Positions 26,001 through 36,910 of a stretch of DNA of 64,000 bases are shown here, one piece after another (the first letter of the stretch is position 1; each line of letters begins with the position of its first letter). This stretch comes from Plasmopara viticola (taxonomy: Eukaryota; Oomycota; Peronosporomycetes; Peronosporales; Peronosporaceae). Under the pieces are notes generated by a model. It was not told the origin of the DNA. It ran no database searches and saw only the letters and a list, made by a program, of their open reading frames with translations. The position numbers and the translations under genes are program-made. The stretch is taken from assembly GCA_001695595.3 (NCBI GenBank), contig MBPM02000084.1, positions 124,001 to 188,000 on the forward strand, written 5' to 3'.

Positions 26001-27103
26001 ACGGACTTAAGCAAGCAGCGAGTGCCTGGAACAAGACAATACATCGTGTCTTCGTCAGGAATGGCTTTAAGAGTTGCGGAGCAGATCAATGTGTTTATGT
26101 CAAGAGCATCAAAGAAGGTTTTGCTTACGTTGGACTATATGTGGATGTTCGCAGCAAGAAGCAGCGAAGAATTAAATCAAGTAAAGGGAGTCCTCAAGAA
26201 TGCTTCCAAGATGAAGGAGCTTGGTCAGGCGGAATTTATTTTGGGTATGGAAATTGATCACGACAGGTCAACTGATATATTGGTGATCAAACAGACTCGC
26301 TACATCGATGACGTGGTCAAGCGATTCGGTCAGCAAGATGCCAAAAGTGTTGAAAACCCTTGCGTATCAGGATTGAAGCAGTCGTCGAAGCAGTCACCCA
26401 CAACGGAAGAGGGACGGTCGACAATGCGATCAAAGCCTTATCGCTCTTTGTTTAGATGCTTGCTATACATAACGACATGCACTCGGCCTGATATTGCTTA
26501 CGTGGTGACGCAGCTATCATGTTTTCTGGAGAACCCAGGACTACAACATTGGAGCGCAGCAATTCGGGTAGTACGGTATCTAAAGACCACGCGTCAAATC
26601 GGTATCGTCTACCGAGGAAGCGGAAGCGTTACGGTCAAAGCATACTCGGATGCAGATTGGGGCAGCAACACGGATGACAGACGCTCGGTCTCGGAAATTA
26701 TGGTCATGATTGCAAGCGCACCAGTGGTATTTAGGTCGAAGTACCAGCGGACAGTTGCGCTGAGCTCAGCGGAAGATGCACACAAGAAGTTCTTTGGATG
26801 CGGGCAATGCTAAATGACATGCGTCACGAGCAAGTTGAAGGCACACAGGTTTGGAAAGACAACCAAGGTGCTATTGCGTTGGCCAAAAACGCCGGATACC
26901 ATGCTAGGACGAAGCATGTGGACATCAACCACCACTTTATTCGTGAGAGCGTGCAAGAAGGACTGTTAAAGATCGAATATATCGACACGAAGAGTCAGCT
27001 TGCAGATATGCTGACGAAGGCAGTTGGGACCAAGATGCTTGAGTATCTGCGCGAAGCCACCGGAATCAAGACCAAATCAGCAACAAAGGACACACAGCAT
27101 TAG
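23071..27103 (+). pseudogene. Copia gag-pol polyprotein, broken
   Basis: Gag (UBN2-like) runs to about 23.54 kb. A CCHC knuckle CFNCDQFGHMKRNC lies at about 23.71 kb in a shifted frame. Protease shows WLIDSGATSHMT, then the pre-integrase HARMGHPSKDAL. Integrase shows HTDV, SDNGTEF and AERMNKT (the DDE acids), but a TGA sits just before SDNGTEF and another follows STEW near 24.78 kb. RT shows LVAKGFKQKYGVDF, MEQLDVDTAFLN and YGLKQAASAWNK. A frameshift falls inside the catalytic YVDD box near 26.15 kb, leaving YVDV. RNase H (AYSDADWGSN) also breaks at the SSAEAE-type motif near 26.78 kb. The end reads TKHVDINHHFIRE, then DMLTKAV. Confidence 0.92.
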
Positions 27104-27116
27104 CGGTGACTGGGAG

Positions 27117-27262
27117 TGTCAAAAATACACCGCTTAATGCATGTTAAACAGGTGAATGACTTCACAGTATTTACAAGTACGTTACAGTTAGTAATTACAT
27201 ATGGTAGCCGTTCATTGGTCAAGATAAATATATTCACTTCGGTTTTTACTTTCTACTCAACA
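27117..27262 (+). repeat. 3' LTR of the Copia element
   Basis: 146 bp, TGTCAAAAAT at the start and CTACTCAACA at the end. Most of the seven differences from the 5' LTR fall in the first 60 bases. The short purine run just before it (ACTGGGAG) is the likely polypurine tract. Confidence 0.93.
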
Positions 27263-27267
27263 CTAAA

Positions 27268-29349
27268 GCTCTATTGGCGAACGGATTCGTCCGACAAGAA
27301 ACAAGAACGATAGCCATTTTGAGCCTCTAATGCGATTATTTATCGCAGGCAGAAGCACTAAAGTCAAATTGATAGCGACCGCTGTTGCATTGCTTTAATG
27401 GCTAATGCGACTTGCTCCAATATAGGATGAATTCAGCAAATCTAATTTGAGTCTTTTTCCGGAAATATATAATGCTTCAACCCAAAAATCATTTCGGTCG
27501 ATAGGAAACATTTTCTTGGTTTCAAGTACACATGGGTGGATTTTTGTACAAGCAAGTGGTAGAAATTGTGATATCGACAGAGCCAGATACGTGGCTCACA
27601 CGTCAGCTCCCTATAAGATTTGACTTTATTGTTGAGCTGATGGAAGACTATAAACCTCGACTTACCTTTGACTTGTCGAAGAATAGTAGTGCCGCGGTTA
27701 TAGTAGGATCATCCTTAGAAAGATGGTGTGTCTGGTACCAGTATGATAATAAAAACAGCAAGGATGTTGATGCACACGATATTCAAATACGATAGCCTTC
27801 CGTTTACGATGGTGTGAATCTTTGTCGGGACCCGCGAGCTACAGCCCCTTTTTGGCATGCACCGTTCCATCTTTTGCAATCCGCCTGCTTAAGACCCTCT
27901 GCACCTAGATGATACGACGAAAAGAGTCAAATTTGTGCTAAAAAGTACTGCGCGGTACGTGCCCTGAAACATCACATTTGTTAACGTTTTTGGTTGAGCT
28001 TACACTTAGCAACGAAGTTCATGCAGCATTACACCTATCTTTAGAAATGGTCTGGGATACCCTAGATCTCCATTAATTTTTCAGTTTGGAAGCTTTTAAT
28101 AAGAGTAAGGCAGGGGCTTCACGGACCTTTTCACTCGTACTCCAAATTTGTGAGGACAAAAAAAACATTTGTTTTTGTCAAACATGGGATAGTATTTTCG
28201 ATGCTACCAATCAACCGCTCGAAAAAGAACGTAGCAAGTGAAACATCGTCTTATGCGACATCTAGCTTTCTAGGAAAGACATGAGTCGGCGTAAACCTTC
28301 ATTTTTTCTGAGACAATGTCGACTCATTCAAGGTGTCACGTGGGATGCCCTCAGAGATTATTTATCCCCAAACTCGAGCCTCATGTGTGCCCCCAATCCT
28401 TATTTTCCGCTCTCAAGCTTGTTAATAAGCGAGTACGAGTAACAATACGTTAGCTGATAAAAACCACGGCCGCCACCGTGTTAAAAAAAAATGATGTCTC
28501 AGATTCGAGCCTGAAGCTTACTATAGAGCAAAGCGAACTTACGACGCATTCCGCAGACCTCGCGCTACGAGGCATGGCGGTAGATCTGATAACGAAGCAC
28601 AAAAATGATTTGATCATATGAGTCTATGATGTTTTTTTGGACCTCAATGGTTCGGGGTCACCTTGATGAAGCCGCGGACCGACCATTTTGAGAGCAATCT
28701 TGAGACGTACATTCTGTCACACAGGCTTCTCATGAAAAAGGCGCGATGCAGCCGGGTTTTCTTTGTTAGCAACGTATTGGATTCGAGGATCTCCGGGTCG
28801 GAATCGTTTGCTGGAAATAAGCATATCCAACGGATTTTTGCTTTTTTAAGTAGCACTACCTAAAGCTATTCTCAACTTTTTGCCAAGCCAACAACTCAGT
28901 AGCTTTAAGTTTCTCAAGATAACGTTATTCTGGTAAATATGCTTTAAGCGGACCTGCCTGATACAGTAATCAGTTAAAATGTCGTTCTGTCGTTATCGAT
29001 AAAATCTCTTTATTAACCATGAGTTGCCAGCAAAATCTATTTCTGTACGCATCGACATTCTCTTCTAGTAGATCCGTTCTTTGTCGTTTTAAGCAAAGCT
29101 ACTTTGGTGCTATGCTATCCACTGTATCGTGCAGACTTATATTATCTGCTTAGGGTGCTTTTACATCCGCACTTGAAGGCCCACTAAGCAATCACATAAC
29201 CCATCTGTATAACAATGCCACCGGCTGTGGCTTGCGGACCCAAGCTACCCGCTTGCAAACCCTTCTGCCAACAATTGATGACTATATGTTGCAAATCTGC
29301 TCATTTATGTCTGAGCAACATATTAAGCGTCTTCGATGGCCGGTGCTTT
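27268..29349. other. region between Copia elements, no gene
   Basis: No gene is seen. The first part may continue the Gypsy relic interrupted by the Copia element, but similarity is too weak to call. The rest is short broken frames and probably includes the outer end of the minus-strand Copia relic. Confidence 0.35.
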
Positions 29350-30157
29350 TAGCACAGCTTAATTGTCCGCTGATTTGGGCAATCCCTTAGAATATATCGA
29401 TACTTAATAACTTATATGTGTCCCCGAAATTTCTAATATATGAGTCATACATAAAGCATTGGGCGGCTGGCATTTAGATAACCCCTTCCGGTCAATCTGG
29501 TGCTCGTGCTTTTTAATACCAACACTTCTTCCTTGCGATGACGCTGTGCTGATTTAATCCTTGAAATTTACAGCCAGGCCTTTTTGGATTTTTGTTCCGT
29601 TTGGAAACGTTATAATTGTCTGTCAAACCGAGACCGAACAATTACCATTGTTTCATCTCAGAGCATCAGTCAATCTAATTCGGTCGGATGTCGGCACACA
29701 AGCTTTTGTAACACCCCAGAGGTTACTAAGACTCGAAAAAAGTTCTCAAATTCACTAGCATGAGAAGCCAGTAGTCTCACTGCTAGTGCCTGCATTGAGA
29801 GCTGTCTATGGTGTATGAATCAGAGAAGCAATTTTTGCAGCAACCTTTCAGAAATTATAGGAGAGACGAGAAAACACTTTGCCGGCCCGCTTCAAAAGAG
29901 ACACGTATATGTTTCTTTTCTCGGTAGCACTTCAGTCCATTGAGATTTGCAATAAATCAGCATCCACGGACATTATCCTACATGACAAGGAGCTGCCATC
30001 CCACGGCATTCCTGAGAAGCGTTTATAATCATTCAGCTAGACCTGTATCTTTGTCAGCCTAAGCTCACACCAGATTAGCCGCACTAAGGTACTGCCGTAT
30101 TTTTCCATGCCGTTGTTTTGTCCGGACATCGTCAATTTTTGTCTACAGTAAATACAG

Positions 30158-30176
30158 ATATATATATATATATATA
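30158..30176. repeat. AT dinucleotide microsatellite
   Basis: A 19-bp pure alternating AT run inside the Copia relic. Confidence 0.9.
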
Positions 30177-31354
30177 CATTTAATTAACCACACCAAGCTC
30201 GTTCATCATGAGACTCCTCATCATCGCTAGCTCGACTTCTTGCGTCTCCTAGCTTGTTTTGATGTTCTTCCGAGTGCTTAGAAACGACAGCTCGCGAAAT
30301 CAATCTACACTTGATAAACAGTCTTAATTCGTACATAAGCTTTTTGCTTTAGACCGTATATGACCTGGTCAGGTCGGCATATGCTACTTTTGACATTTGT
30401 GATACCGTGGGGTAGCTCTGTGTTCCCTAAAACGCAGTCTTAGAGCGCATTAACGACACCGAATTGCTCAGTCACAACAGCAATTACGAGCACTAAATAA
30501 TACATATTCATGTCGACCGCTGGCAAGTACATTTCGGAAACATCCACATCAACCTTCTACTCAAAATATGGGGAATCGTGTCTTGCTGAGATTACGTCAG
30601 AGCATCATCTGTAGTTCCAACACTTGCATAAAAACAAACGTGACTTCTGCTAATAGATCATCTTCATCCGTTTATGGCCCCTTCGATGGCATTGGCAAAA
30701 ATAATGTCGCTGTCGGGATCGCTCTAGATTCCAGCGGATATGCATTACTTTTTGTTTGTAGTTGATTTTAGACCCGCCGAGCCGGAGCTTGTACTCCTTT
30801 CCCCATATTCATTTTTTGAGTCCACTCTTAATATCCCCATTTTATTGGAGGTTGCTGGATCATGTTGGCGCTCATTATCGGTCCACACACTCTCTTAAAG
30901 GTCGAGACTTCCGACTGTTTGATAGTGTTTTAAAAGATTATTCACGCATCACGATGTCTTCGTAAGGCTTATAAGCTTGTAGCATCGGCGGTTTGTCAAC
31001 CGTGTTTTTTTAGCAATAAGTGTAAGAGATATAACCTTCTATTAATTGTCATCGCCGTCCATCGTGCAAAAACAGTCTCTACTACATACCATCCTTAGCA
31101 TTCATCGCAACTTCAACGTTCTTTTAAAAAGTCAAATGTTAACGGATCGGGCCGCGTAATGTAAATTCTTTTATAGGACGACGCATAATCAGGATAGTGC
31201 GGAATAAGATAGAAACGACGGGTTTTTGCCCGTACAGCATCTCAGTATCATGAAAGAATGAATATACGTTTAGTTTTGGCTCGTTTGCATAGAAAGATAG
31301 ATAAGATGAAGTGGCAACAATTCCACGAAAAGTATACACTATTCTTTTTCTAAG

Positions 31355-31509
31355 TACGTCTCCACGGAATCGTATAAGCGGTTTTCTTTGAGTGTATCCA
31401 TTTTCGCTCGCAAAGCACCAATTATGCTGTTTTATGCTTTTTTTAAAAAAATTATGCTATTAGTATCGTTGTTACGTCTCCACGGAATCGTATATGCGGT
31501 TTTCTTTGA
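31355..31509. repeat. 37-bp direct repeat pair
   Basis: TACGTCTCCACGGAATCGTA and the 17 bases after it (31355-31391) recur at 31473-31509 with one mismatch. The copies are separated by 81 bp that include an A/T-rich run. The match is much closer than the decay of the surrounding Copia relic would predict. Confidence 0.8.
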
Positions 31510-31950
31510 ATTTACCAAGCTCAAGTGACGTCAACACTTTGACTTTTTTGCATACCAAGTCAAGAAATCAGTTGCTCTTGATGCTGTTAGCGCATATCAA
31601 AACAAAGTGCTCAAAGCTAATTTTTGTTGCTTGGCATCCGCAACGCGCGCATAGCCTTGTGACCTAAATACGCTTTAGTGGTCCGGGTGGAGCTTGATCT
31701 CATCGATCATTCACTAGGGCTTTGTGCTTGCGTTAGATCAGTCGTCCTGTTGATCACGTAGCTTACCAAGCTTGCTGTATCTGCCCTAATAACAACTTGC
31801 ATTATAGCACATCCCTAGCTTTTTTATGGTGGTGTTTTACATCCGCTCAGCCAAGTCATTATACTGTGGATAAATGGTATTGTATTTTGTTGTACAAGTC
31901 CTTCGAGCTCATAAATTACTGGTGCTATTTAGAATCTTGCATCTGAATGG

Positions 31951-33828
31951 CCGGCTATTGTTTTAGCATGAGCACTTATTCAGGCCTTTAACTAGTTCTC
32001 ATTACAACTTAATCGCTTTGGTGCCTCGCTTGCTCCTTCAGAATGGCCGCGACCACAAGCCTCAAAAGTCATAAAATCGAAAGTAGTCGTCACTTCCGTC
32101 TTGGAGTGCCACCGTTTGATCCAGCCCCATAAGCAATCGCTACTTTAATGCCTGAACTAGCGACGGCGTATGTGGAAAGTCACTCTACTAACGATCAGCT
32201 ATCCACCTAGCTTCCTCTATTCACTGTCCTCATCGTTCTCGTGAACATGAGTATCATCGCATTCTATTTTTCAGCTTGGCCCCAGAGCTCTTTGTCGTGG
32301 CTTTGATTTTGCGCGCACCGTATCCGTTGCTTCCAAAAGAATGCTTAGCAATATAATGAGTAGCCGAGCGTCATCTACTAGCTTTCAAAGCAGCTGCAAT
32401 ATCTGGAAAGTTCATAAAAGTGTTTAGATGCTTGTGAGTATCACGCTTTCTTTATTTTTAAACTTGTGAGGATAAAGGGTCGAGAACACACTATTGTGCA
32501 GCGTAAAACTTTCACAGCTTATATATAGCCGTTGCCGAGCGAAATCTTGTATGGTGCTTCTGAGCAGCATCCTACCAAGACCCTTTGTGTTGTTAAGGGC
32601 TCACAAGTTGCCCATTCTTGCTCCTGTCGTGACCGCTTAAACATGTGTAAGAAGCCCGTATCTTTTTGCTTTTCTGCGGCTAGAAATGAGTTGAGGTAAT
32701 GTATGACACACCAAAAAAATGTGAAGTGAATTTACTTAAGGTCGCTTTTCCAGTGCTACCCTTTAGAATTTTTAATGTAATATGCATGTTGCGCCAATGT
32801 AACCTAACGTGCCTAGATCGATACACAGCGTCCGTGATCTTATTTATAATTTTGGTTTTAATCAGCTCTGGCCACACGTCTTCAGTGGTACTTTTGGTGC
32901 AGCTTCAATCTTTGTAATATGCTCTTTGGTGGGGAGGCGGCTACGTATTCAGCCCTTAGTACGCATTATGATATTTGGTTTTTGCAAGCAAAGTAAATAC
33001 TAAACGGCTAACAACTGTCATTTGACGATAACTCAACCGTTTTCAATCATAGCCATGTCGCCTTATACAAAATGTCTGGTATAATTGTTGCTTCTTCAGT
33101 CTGCGTCAATGTTCGCTTCAATTGTGACAGTTCCAAAAAAACTTTTGACGATGAGTCCATAATAGCGCGTTGTTTTTAGAGAACACAGCACTCGAACAAC
33201 AGTTCAAGTGTTGTCATTTAGAGATTTCCAGAGATTTCACCAATTATGACACCGCAAAGCAACATTAAGGCTTGTTTACGTCATGATGTAAGGTAGACAG
33301 TCTGCAAGAGACCAGCACAATTTCAAATGTATCTTTGCACGCTCCGCTAACAAGCCCGAGATTGTACTCTGGAAGGCGTCAGTCTAAAAAAAAAGGAAAT
33401 GTCCACTGGGAGTTAGCGGACTGCCGGCCCAATCGCTCTGTAATTTTGTCAATGCACCGTGTATGCTTTATCTTGAGCGCTCCTTTTTGAGCATTTCCGT
33501 GCCATTTTTTTGGCCGTACCGGAGTCCTCTATAGCGCTCCCATCACCTCACGATACTCTGATTCGTCATTTCGCAGCGATTTTATCGTCGTCATACAGGC
33601 CCACGAACTCTTATCCGCTCCTAAAGTGATTTGAGTAGAAGCATTGGTCTACTTCGAATCTCTTGAGATCATTCTCTTGAAATATCGTTGTTGCAAGCAC
33701 TGGTTGCCTACTTCAAGCCGTGGATGACCTAGCCGAGTTGACGGGCTTGGTCGAAAGCGCTCTTAATACCTATGATAATCTCCATTCGGACAAATTACTT
33801 CAATTTACTTCTCATGAACGCTGTGTCT
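31951..33828. other. gene-free region in the retroelement graveyard
   Basis: No gene or clear domain. On the minus strand the 32-kb part may hold the decayed integrase core upstream of the AERM motif. Nothing else was recognised. Confidence 0.35.
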
Positions 33829-34119
33829 TCATTCCAGAATGTATTCACCTGGAGCACTCACAACCAGCGCGACCGAAACTTTTTTTGTGAGAAGGAAATA
33901 GACTAAAGAAGTCAATTCAATTTTCTTGTTGTACCCCTTAGTAGCCAGGTGAGATTGGCACTCTACCAATCGACCGATTCTGTCACGTAGTTTGACAAAT
34001 TCCCCAGCCGCGTCAATCGGACGGATGTACGCTTCACGTGGAGCCAAGAATTGTGAAGTGTATTGCTCATGTGATTTCTTCTCAGCTTCCATTGCTCCAT
34101 GCCACGTTGCACCTACCAT
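33829..34119 (-). pseudogene. possible Gypsy integrase C-terminal relic
   Basis: A 96-codon open stretch contains EFVKLRDRIGRLVECQSHLA, then TKGYNKKIEL. This resembles the helical segment after the Gypsy integrase core, where chains of the type FVRxRDxVARxVxxxQxxA precede a beta-rich domain. It lies on the same strand as the integrase relic at 35.5 kb and downstream of it. The call is tentative because the match is short. Confidence 0.35.
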
Positions 34120-34586
34120 GGCCTATGCTAACATGACCAATTGACTCGTTTCATCGACAATGCTTGCAGCATACGCAATACTGCTTTCGCAAGCAGATTG
34201 TCTTCGTTAGTTTTTGAGTGCTTCGGAGACGGCGCATCGCTTTTGTCCTCCGACTGGTGCTAATCATCAAGGTAAAAGTCGTCTTCTGATAAAATTACAC
34301 TTCACTCAAACGCCTTGACCTTTCAGGCTCTAGACTGCGCTTTTAAAAAAGTAGGGTTGGGTGGTTCACTGTCAGCTGCAGCTTGGAGATTATAATTTTG
34401 AGGGCAGAGCTTGGCTAAGCAGACTCTGTTTTAAACCTGATCCATTAATCTACTGGGCTCTTCAATTACTTTAATTAGCTCATCTAACCCTAGTTGGCGC
34501 TTCTGGTGAGCTTAAGGCCCTCGAATATCATCATGCTAATACCGGCTACCGAACGTAGGACGCTGTGTCCAAATCCGTCATTCTTA

Positions 34587-35060
34587 CCCGGATTTCCAAA
34601 TCGAGCGTGCCAAAAGTGTCACTCACTGTCTGCACGAGCGTTCTTTACAAATCGTGCCTACTTTTGTTGATATTCTAGCACGTATACCAATCTCGACGCA
34701 ATCGTGCTTCTTTTACCCTCAATAACATAGGCAAGCGCGCAAAGTTCCTATTCATGCCACGCCTCTCCTCCGATAGCAATCCCTGAATTGTATAATGCGT
34801 TTAGCATCTTGATACGTAAGTCATCAGTATCGGCCGGCTCCATGCCCAGGTACCCGCAAAATTAATTCGTCAGCGCTGGTCACATCGGCGCCGAATTAAG
34901 CTCCTCGAAGTCAAAGGTGTTCTTACGATGAGATATTATGTGCTATGTTGCACCGCTGTCGACTAGTCATTCGTCATACCGTCTCTGACGTTGGTCCTGG
35001 GCAATCCTGCTTCTAGTGTCCAACCTGGGCACTTGTATCACTATCCCTGCGGTGACATTT
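34587..35060 (-). pseudogene. Copia gag/protease/pre-integrase relic
   Basis: On the minus strand, in order: a decayed zinc-knuckle end QVGH-x-KQDCP (about 35.0 kb), the protease motif LVDSGAT with a stop then HIISHR (34966-34925), and the pre-integrase motif HFWHARFGNPG (about 34.6 kb). This is the N-terminal half of a Copia polyprotein. It may be the start of the Copia relic at 29.4-31.9 kb, split by about 2 kb of other sequence, or a separate element inserted between two Gypsy pieces. Confidence 0.6.
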
Positions 35061-35510
35061 GTTCTTGCGACACTGGATCAGTCGCCCTGAGCAAAGCCAT
35101 ATTTGTCTCGATCGCGTCCCTCGTGGCCAACTTCTTCTCCGACTTACACGTTAAGTCATGGTTGTGTCTACGTATACCTCAGTGCCAGCGCTCCTACATT
35201 GATCCGATCTGGTACATAGTCGAGCTTGAGCAAGGCCACGAATGAAGAAACTGATCCGTCTGCATCCTTTCATGGATTTCATGCGTATTTGCTACGCATT
35301 TTAAGGCTGTGATCTTGAATGGAATAATGAAGTGCGAACGCAGTGAAGTCTATAGGACAGCAGTTATTGGAACGTTTTGGCGATAAACAATTATCACTTC
35401 AAGCTTAAAAATTTCGATTGCTTATTTTTACTATGGACTGTCCAAAATTTTCTCCAGTGAGACATTGCCTTTCTGCTAACTTGTCTTACGCGTGTCTCGA
35501 GCGAGACAAA

Positions 35511-35999
35511 CTAGCAGAGGTATGCCAAATATATCACGTAAAATGACGTGTAGCCTACTGAAAAATGAACGGCATTATACAATGCGTTCCTTGTGGGTGG
35601 GTACATGCGGTCCCAACATCTTCGTATATTCGCGTACAAACTGAGAAGCACGTTTTCGACAACAAGAATTACTTGCTTGGTTCGACCGTCGGCATGCGGA
35701 TGGTCTGCTGCAAATATGTTAAGTCTGATGGCAGGCACCTTAGAATCACTCATTGATAAAAAGCCTGTTGAGCACGATCTCGGTCCAGAACTAATGACGA
35801 GATCAAGAAATAGCGCTGCTGTGTTGACGTTGTAGTTCGTGTCCGGTATAGCCGTTGAATAAGTCGATTTGCTTAGTCCGCCAGCAAAGACTACACTTTC
35901 CGCCAGAGCAACGTTACTGACAAGATTGCCAATGACGTGGCCGCATTGGTGCCGTGGCATATTGCACACGTGCACGTGCACCCTTGTATGTAGATACAC
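35511..35999 (-). pseudogene. Gypsy integrase core relic
   Basis: A 162-codon open stretch contains AADHPHADGRTKQVILVVEN and NALYNAVHFSVGYTSFYV. These match the Gypsy integrase region with TADHPQTDGQTERVNRVLED and ALNNAVHASTGFTPFYV, including the position of the catalytic Glu, here changed to Gln/Lys. The upstream half is frame-shifted (MSDSKVPAIRLN). Confidence 0.75.
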
Positions 36000-36479
36000 T
36001 TGTAAGATTTATTGTGAATGAATGTTACAGCGCTACGATATCAAAAAATTCATCGCGAAGATTTTCTTCTCGCCTTGATCAGAGCCGGAGTAGAACAGCG
36101 CGGCTTTCGAGAGCTAATGTAGCCTCATGCTTACCGTCCCGACGAATTTTTGGCGGGGATCTTAAGCTCATTTGCTCGTCACAATCACTAGCAGAGCTAC
36201 ACGCGTGCCATCTCGCACATACACGCCATGTATTAGAATCGATACGAGACCAGACTTATGACATGAGCTAGCTCATAGTTAAGGAGACGATTTATCACGT
36301 CAGCCAATAACTTCGCTTCTATGGCTTACACATCACCTAAATTCCACATAGTAAAGAAGCCACTTTGCCTTTTTCTGCGAAAAGTGAGACAGTCATGTCG
36401 CAGTGCGTACTAATGCATGATCTTGTTGGATTACGGATGTCTCAAGGTCAAGTAGGTGAACACTGCGTTTGACAAGAGT

Positions 36480-36910
36480 ATACCCTATCGCAAGTAGCTC
36501 TATATAATCGGCAGAATCGCCTCTCACGCCTGCTGAAGGCTATTGAATTTTCAAGCACGATCATTTGGTCTTGCCCCTAGGTCGAATTCTGTCTGTAGTG
36601 TCGTGCCGATTACAAGATCTAAGTCGTCATTGATGACACTGACCGCTTGTTCTGAATCTGTTAGAGACAGAATCCGCCCCGTTTAAGGCATTTCTTGACT
36701 TTGTCAAATGTCTCTCGGTGCTGGCTTTCAAATCTCAGTAAATGCGTTTTGGAAGAACGAACACTGACTTGGCCACTTCAGCGTAATTTGCGTTATACTT
36801 GTACGGTAACTGGGAAGGTCATGCTCTTTTCGCAATTTTTTTTGTTTTGATGAAGCCAACCAAGTCGCAATAGCCTCGACCTCTGCGATATTTGTCCAGA
36901 AAATATTCTC
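36480..36910 (-). pseudogene. Gypsy reverse transcriptase/RNase H relic
   Basis: Minus-strand frames show IAEVEAIATW, SSKQKKLRKEHDLPSYRTSI and QITLKWPS, matching the Gypsy connection segment (KIKAIxxWPxPxxxKxLRxFLGLxxYxRKYxxNYAExAxPL). They are followed by a decayed RNase H start (VINDDLDLVIG) and NSIAFSRRERRF. Stops and frame changes are frequent. Strand and order fit the integrase relic at 35.5 kb, so both probably belong to one element. Confidence 0.55.

Larger units (their letters stand above)
22881..27262 (+). mobile_element. Copia LTR retrotransposon, recently inserted but inactive
   Basis: A complete Ty1/copia element of 4382 bp. The LTRs begin TG and end CA, and the flanks are 5-bp duplications CTAAA (22876-22880 and 27263-27267). 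The LTRs are 146 bp each and differ at about 7 positions (roughly 95% identity), so the insertion is not brand new. The polyprotein order is gag, protease, integrase, reverse transcriptase, RNase H, which defines Copia. Several stops and frameshifts kill the polyprotein. The element interrupts a Gypsy relic. Confidence 0.95.
29350..31950 (-). pseudogene. old Copia pol relic
   Basis: Read on the minus strand, Copia landmarks appear in the right order with many stops and frame changes. Integrase C-terminal motifs YPQYNDLAERM (about 31.85 kb) and VFRSQGYARVADAKQQK (about 31.65 kb) come first. RT shows MYLPAVDMN in the slot of YAPVV, and YGLKQKA (about 30.35 kb). The post-RT region shows RGYLNASRPM (compare YLTATRPD) and RYILRDCPNQ (about 29.4 kb). 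Spacing between landmarks is close to that in the intact Copia element at 22.9 kb. No LTR was identified. It is far more decayed than the 22.9-kb element. Confidence 0.65.

Noticed and set aside
35511..35999. A 162-codon open frame as an intact gene
   Set aside because: It aligns only in part with Gypsy integrase, the catalytic Glu position is changed and the other half is out of frame.
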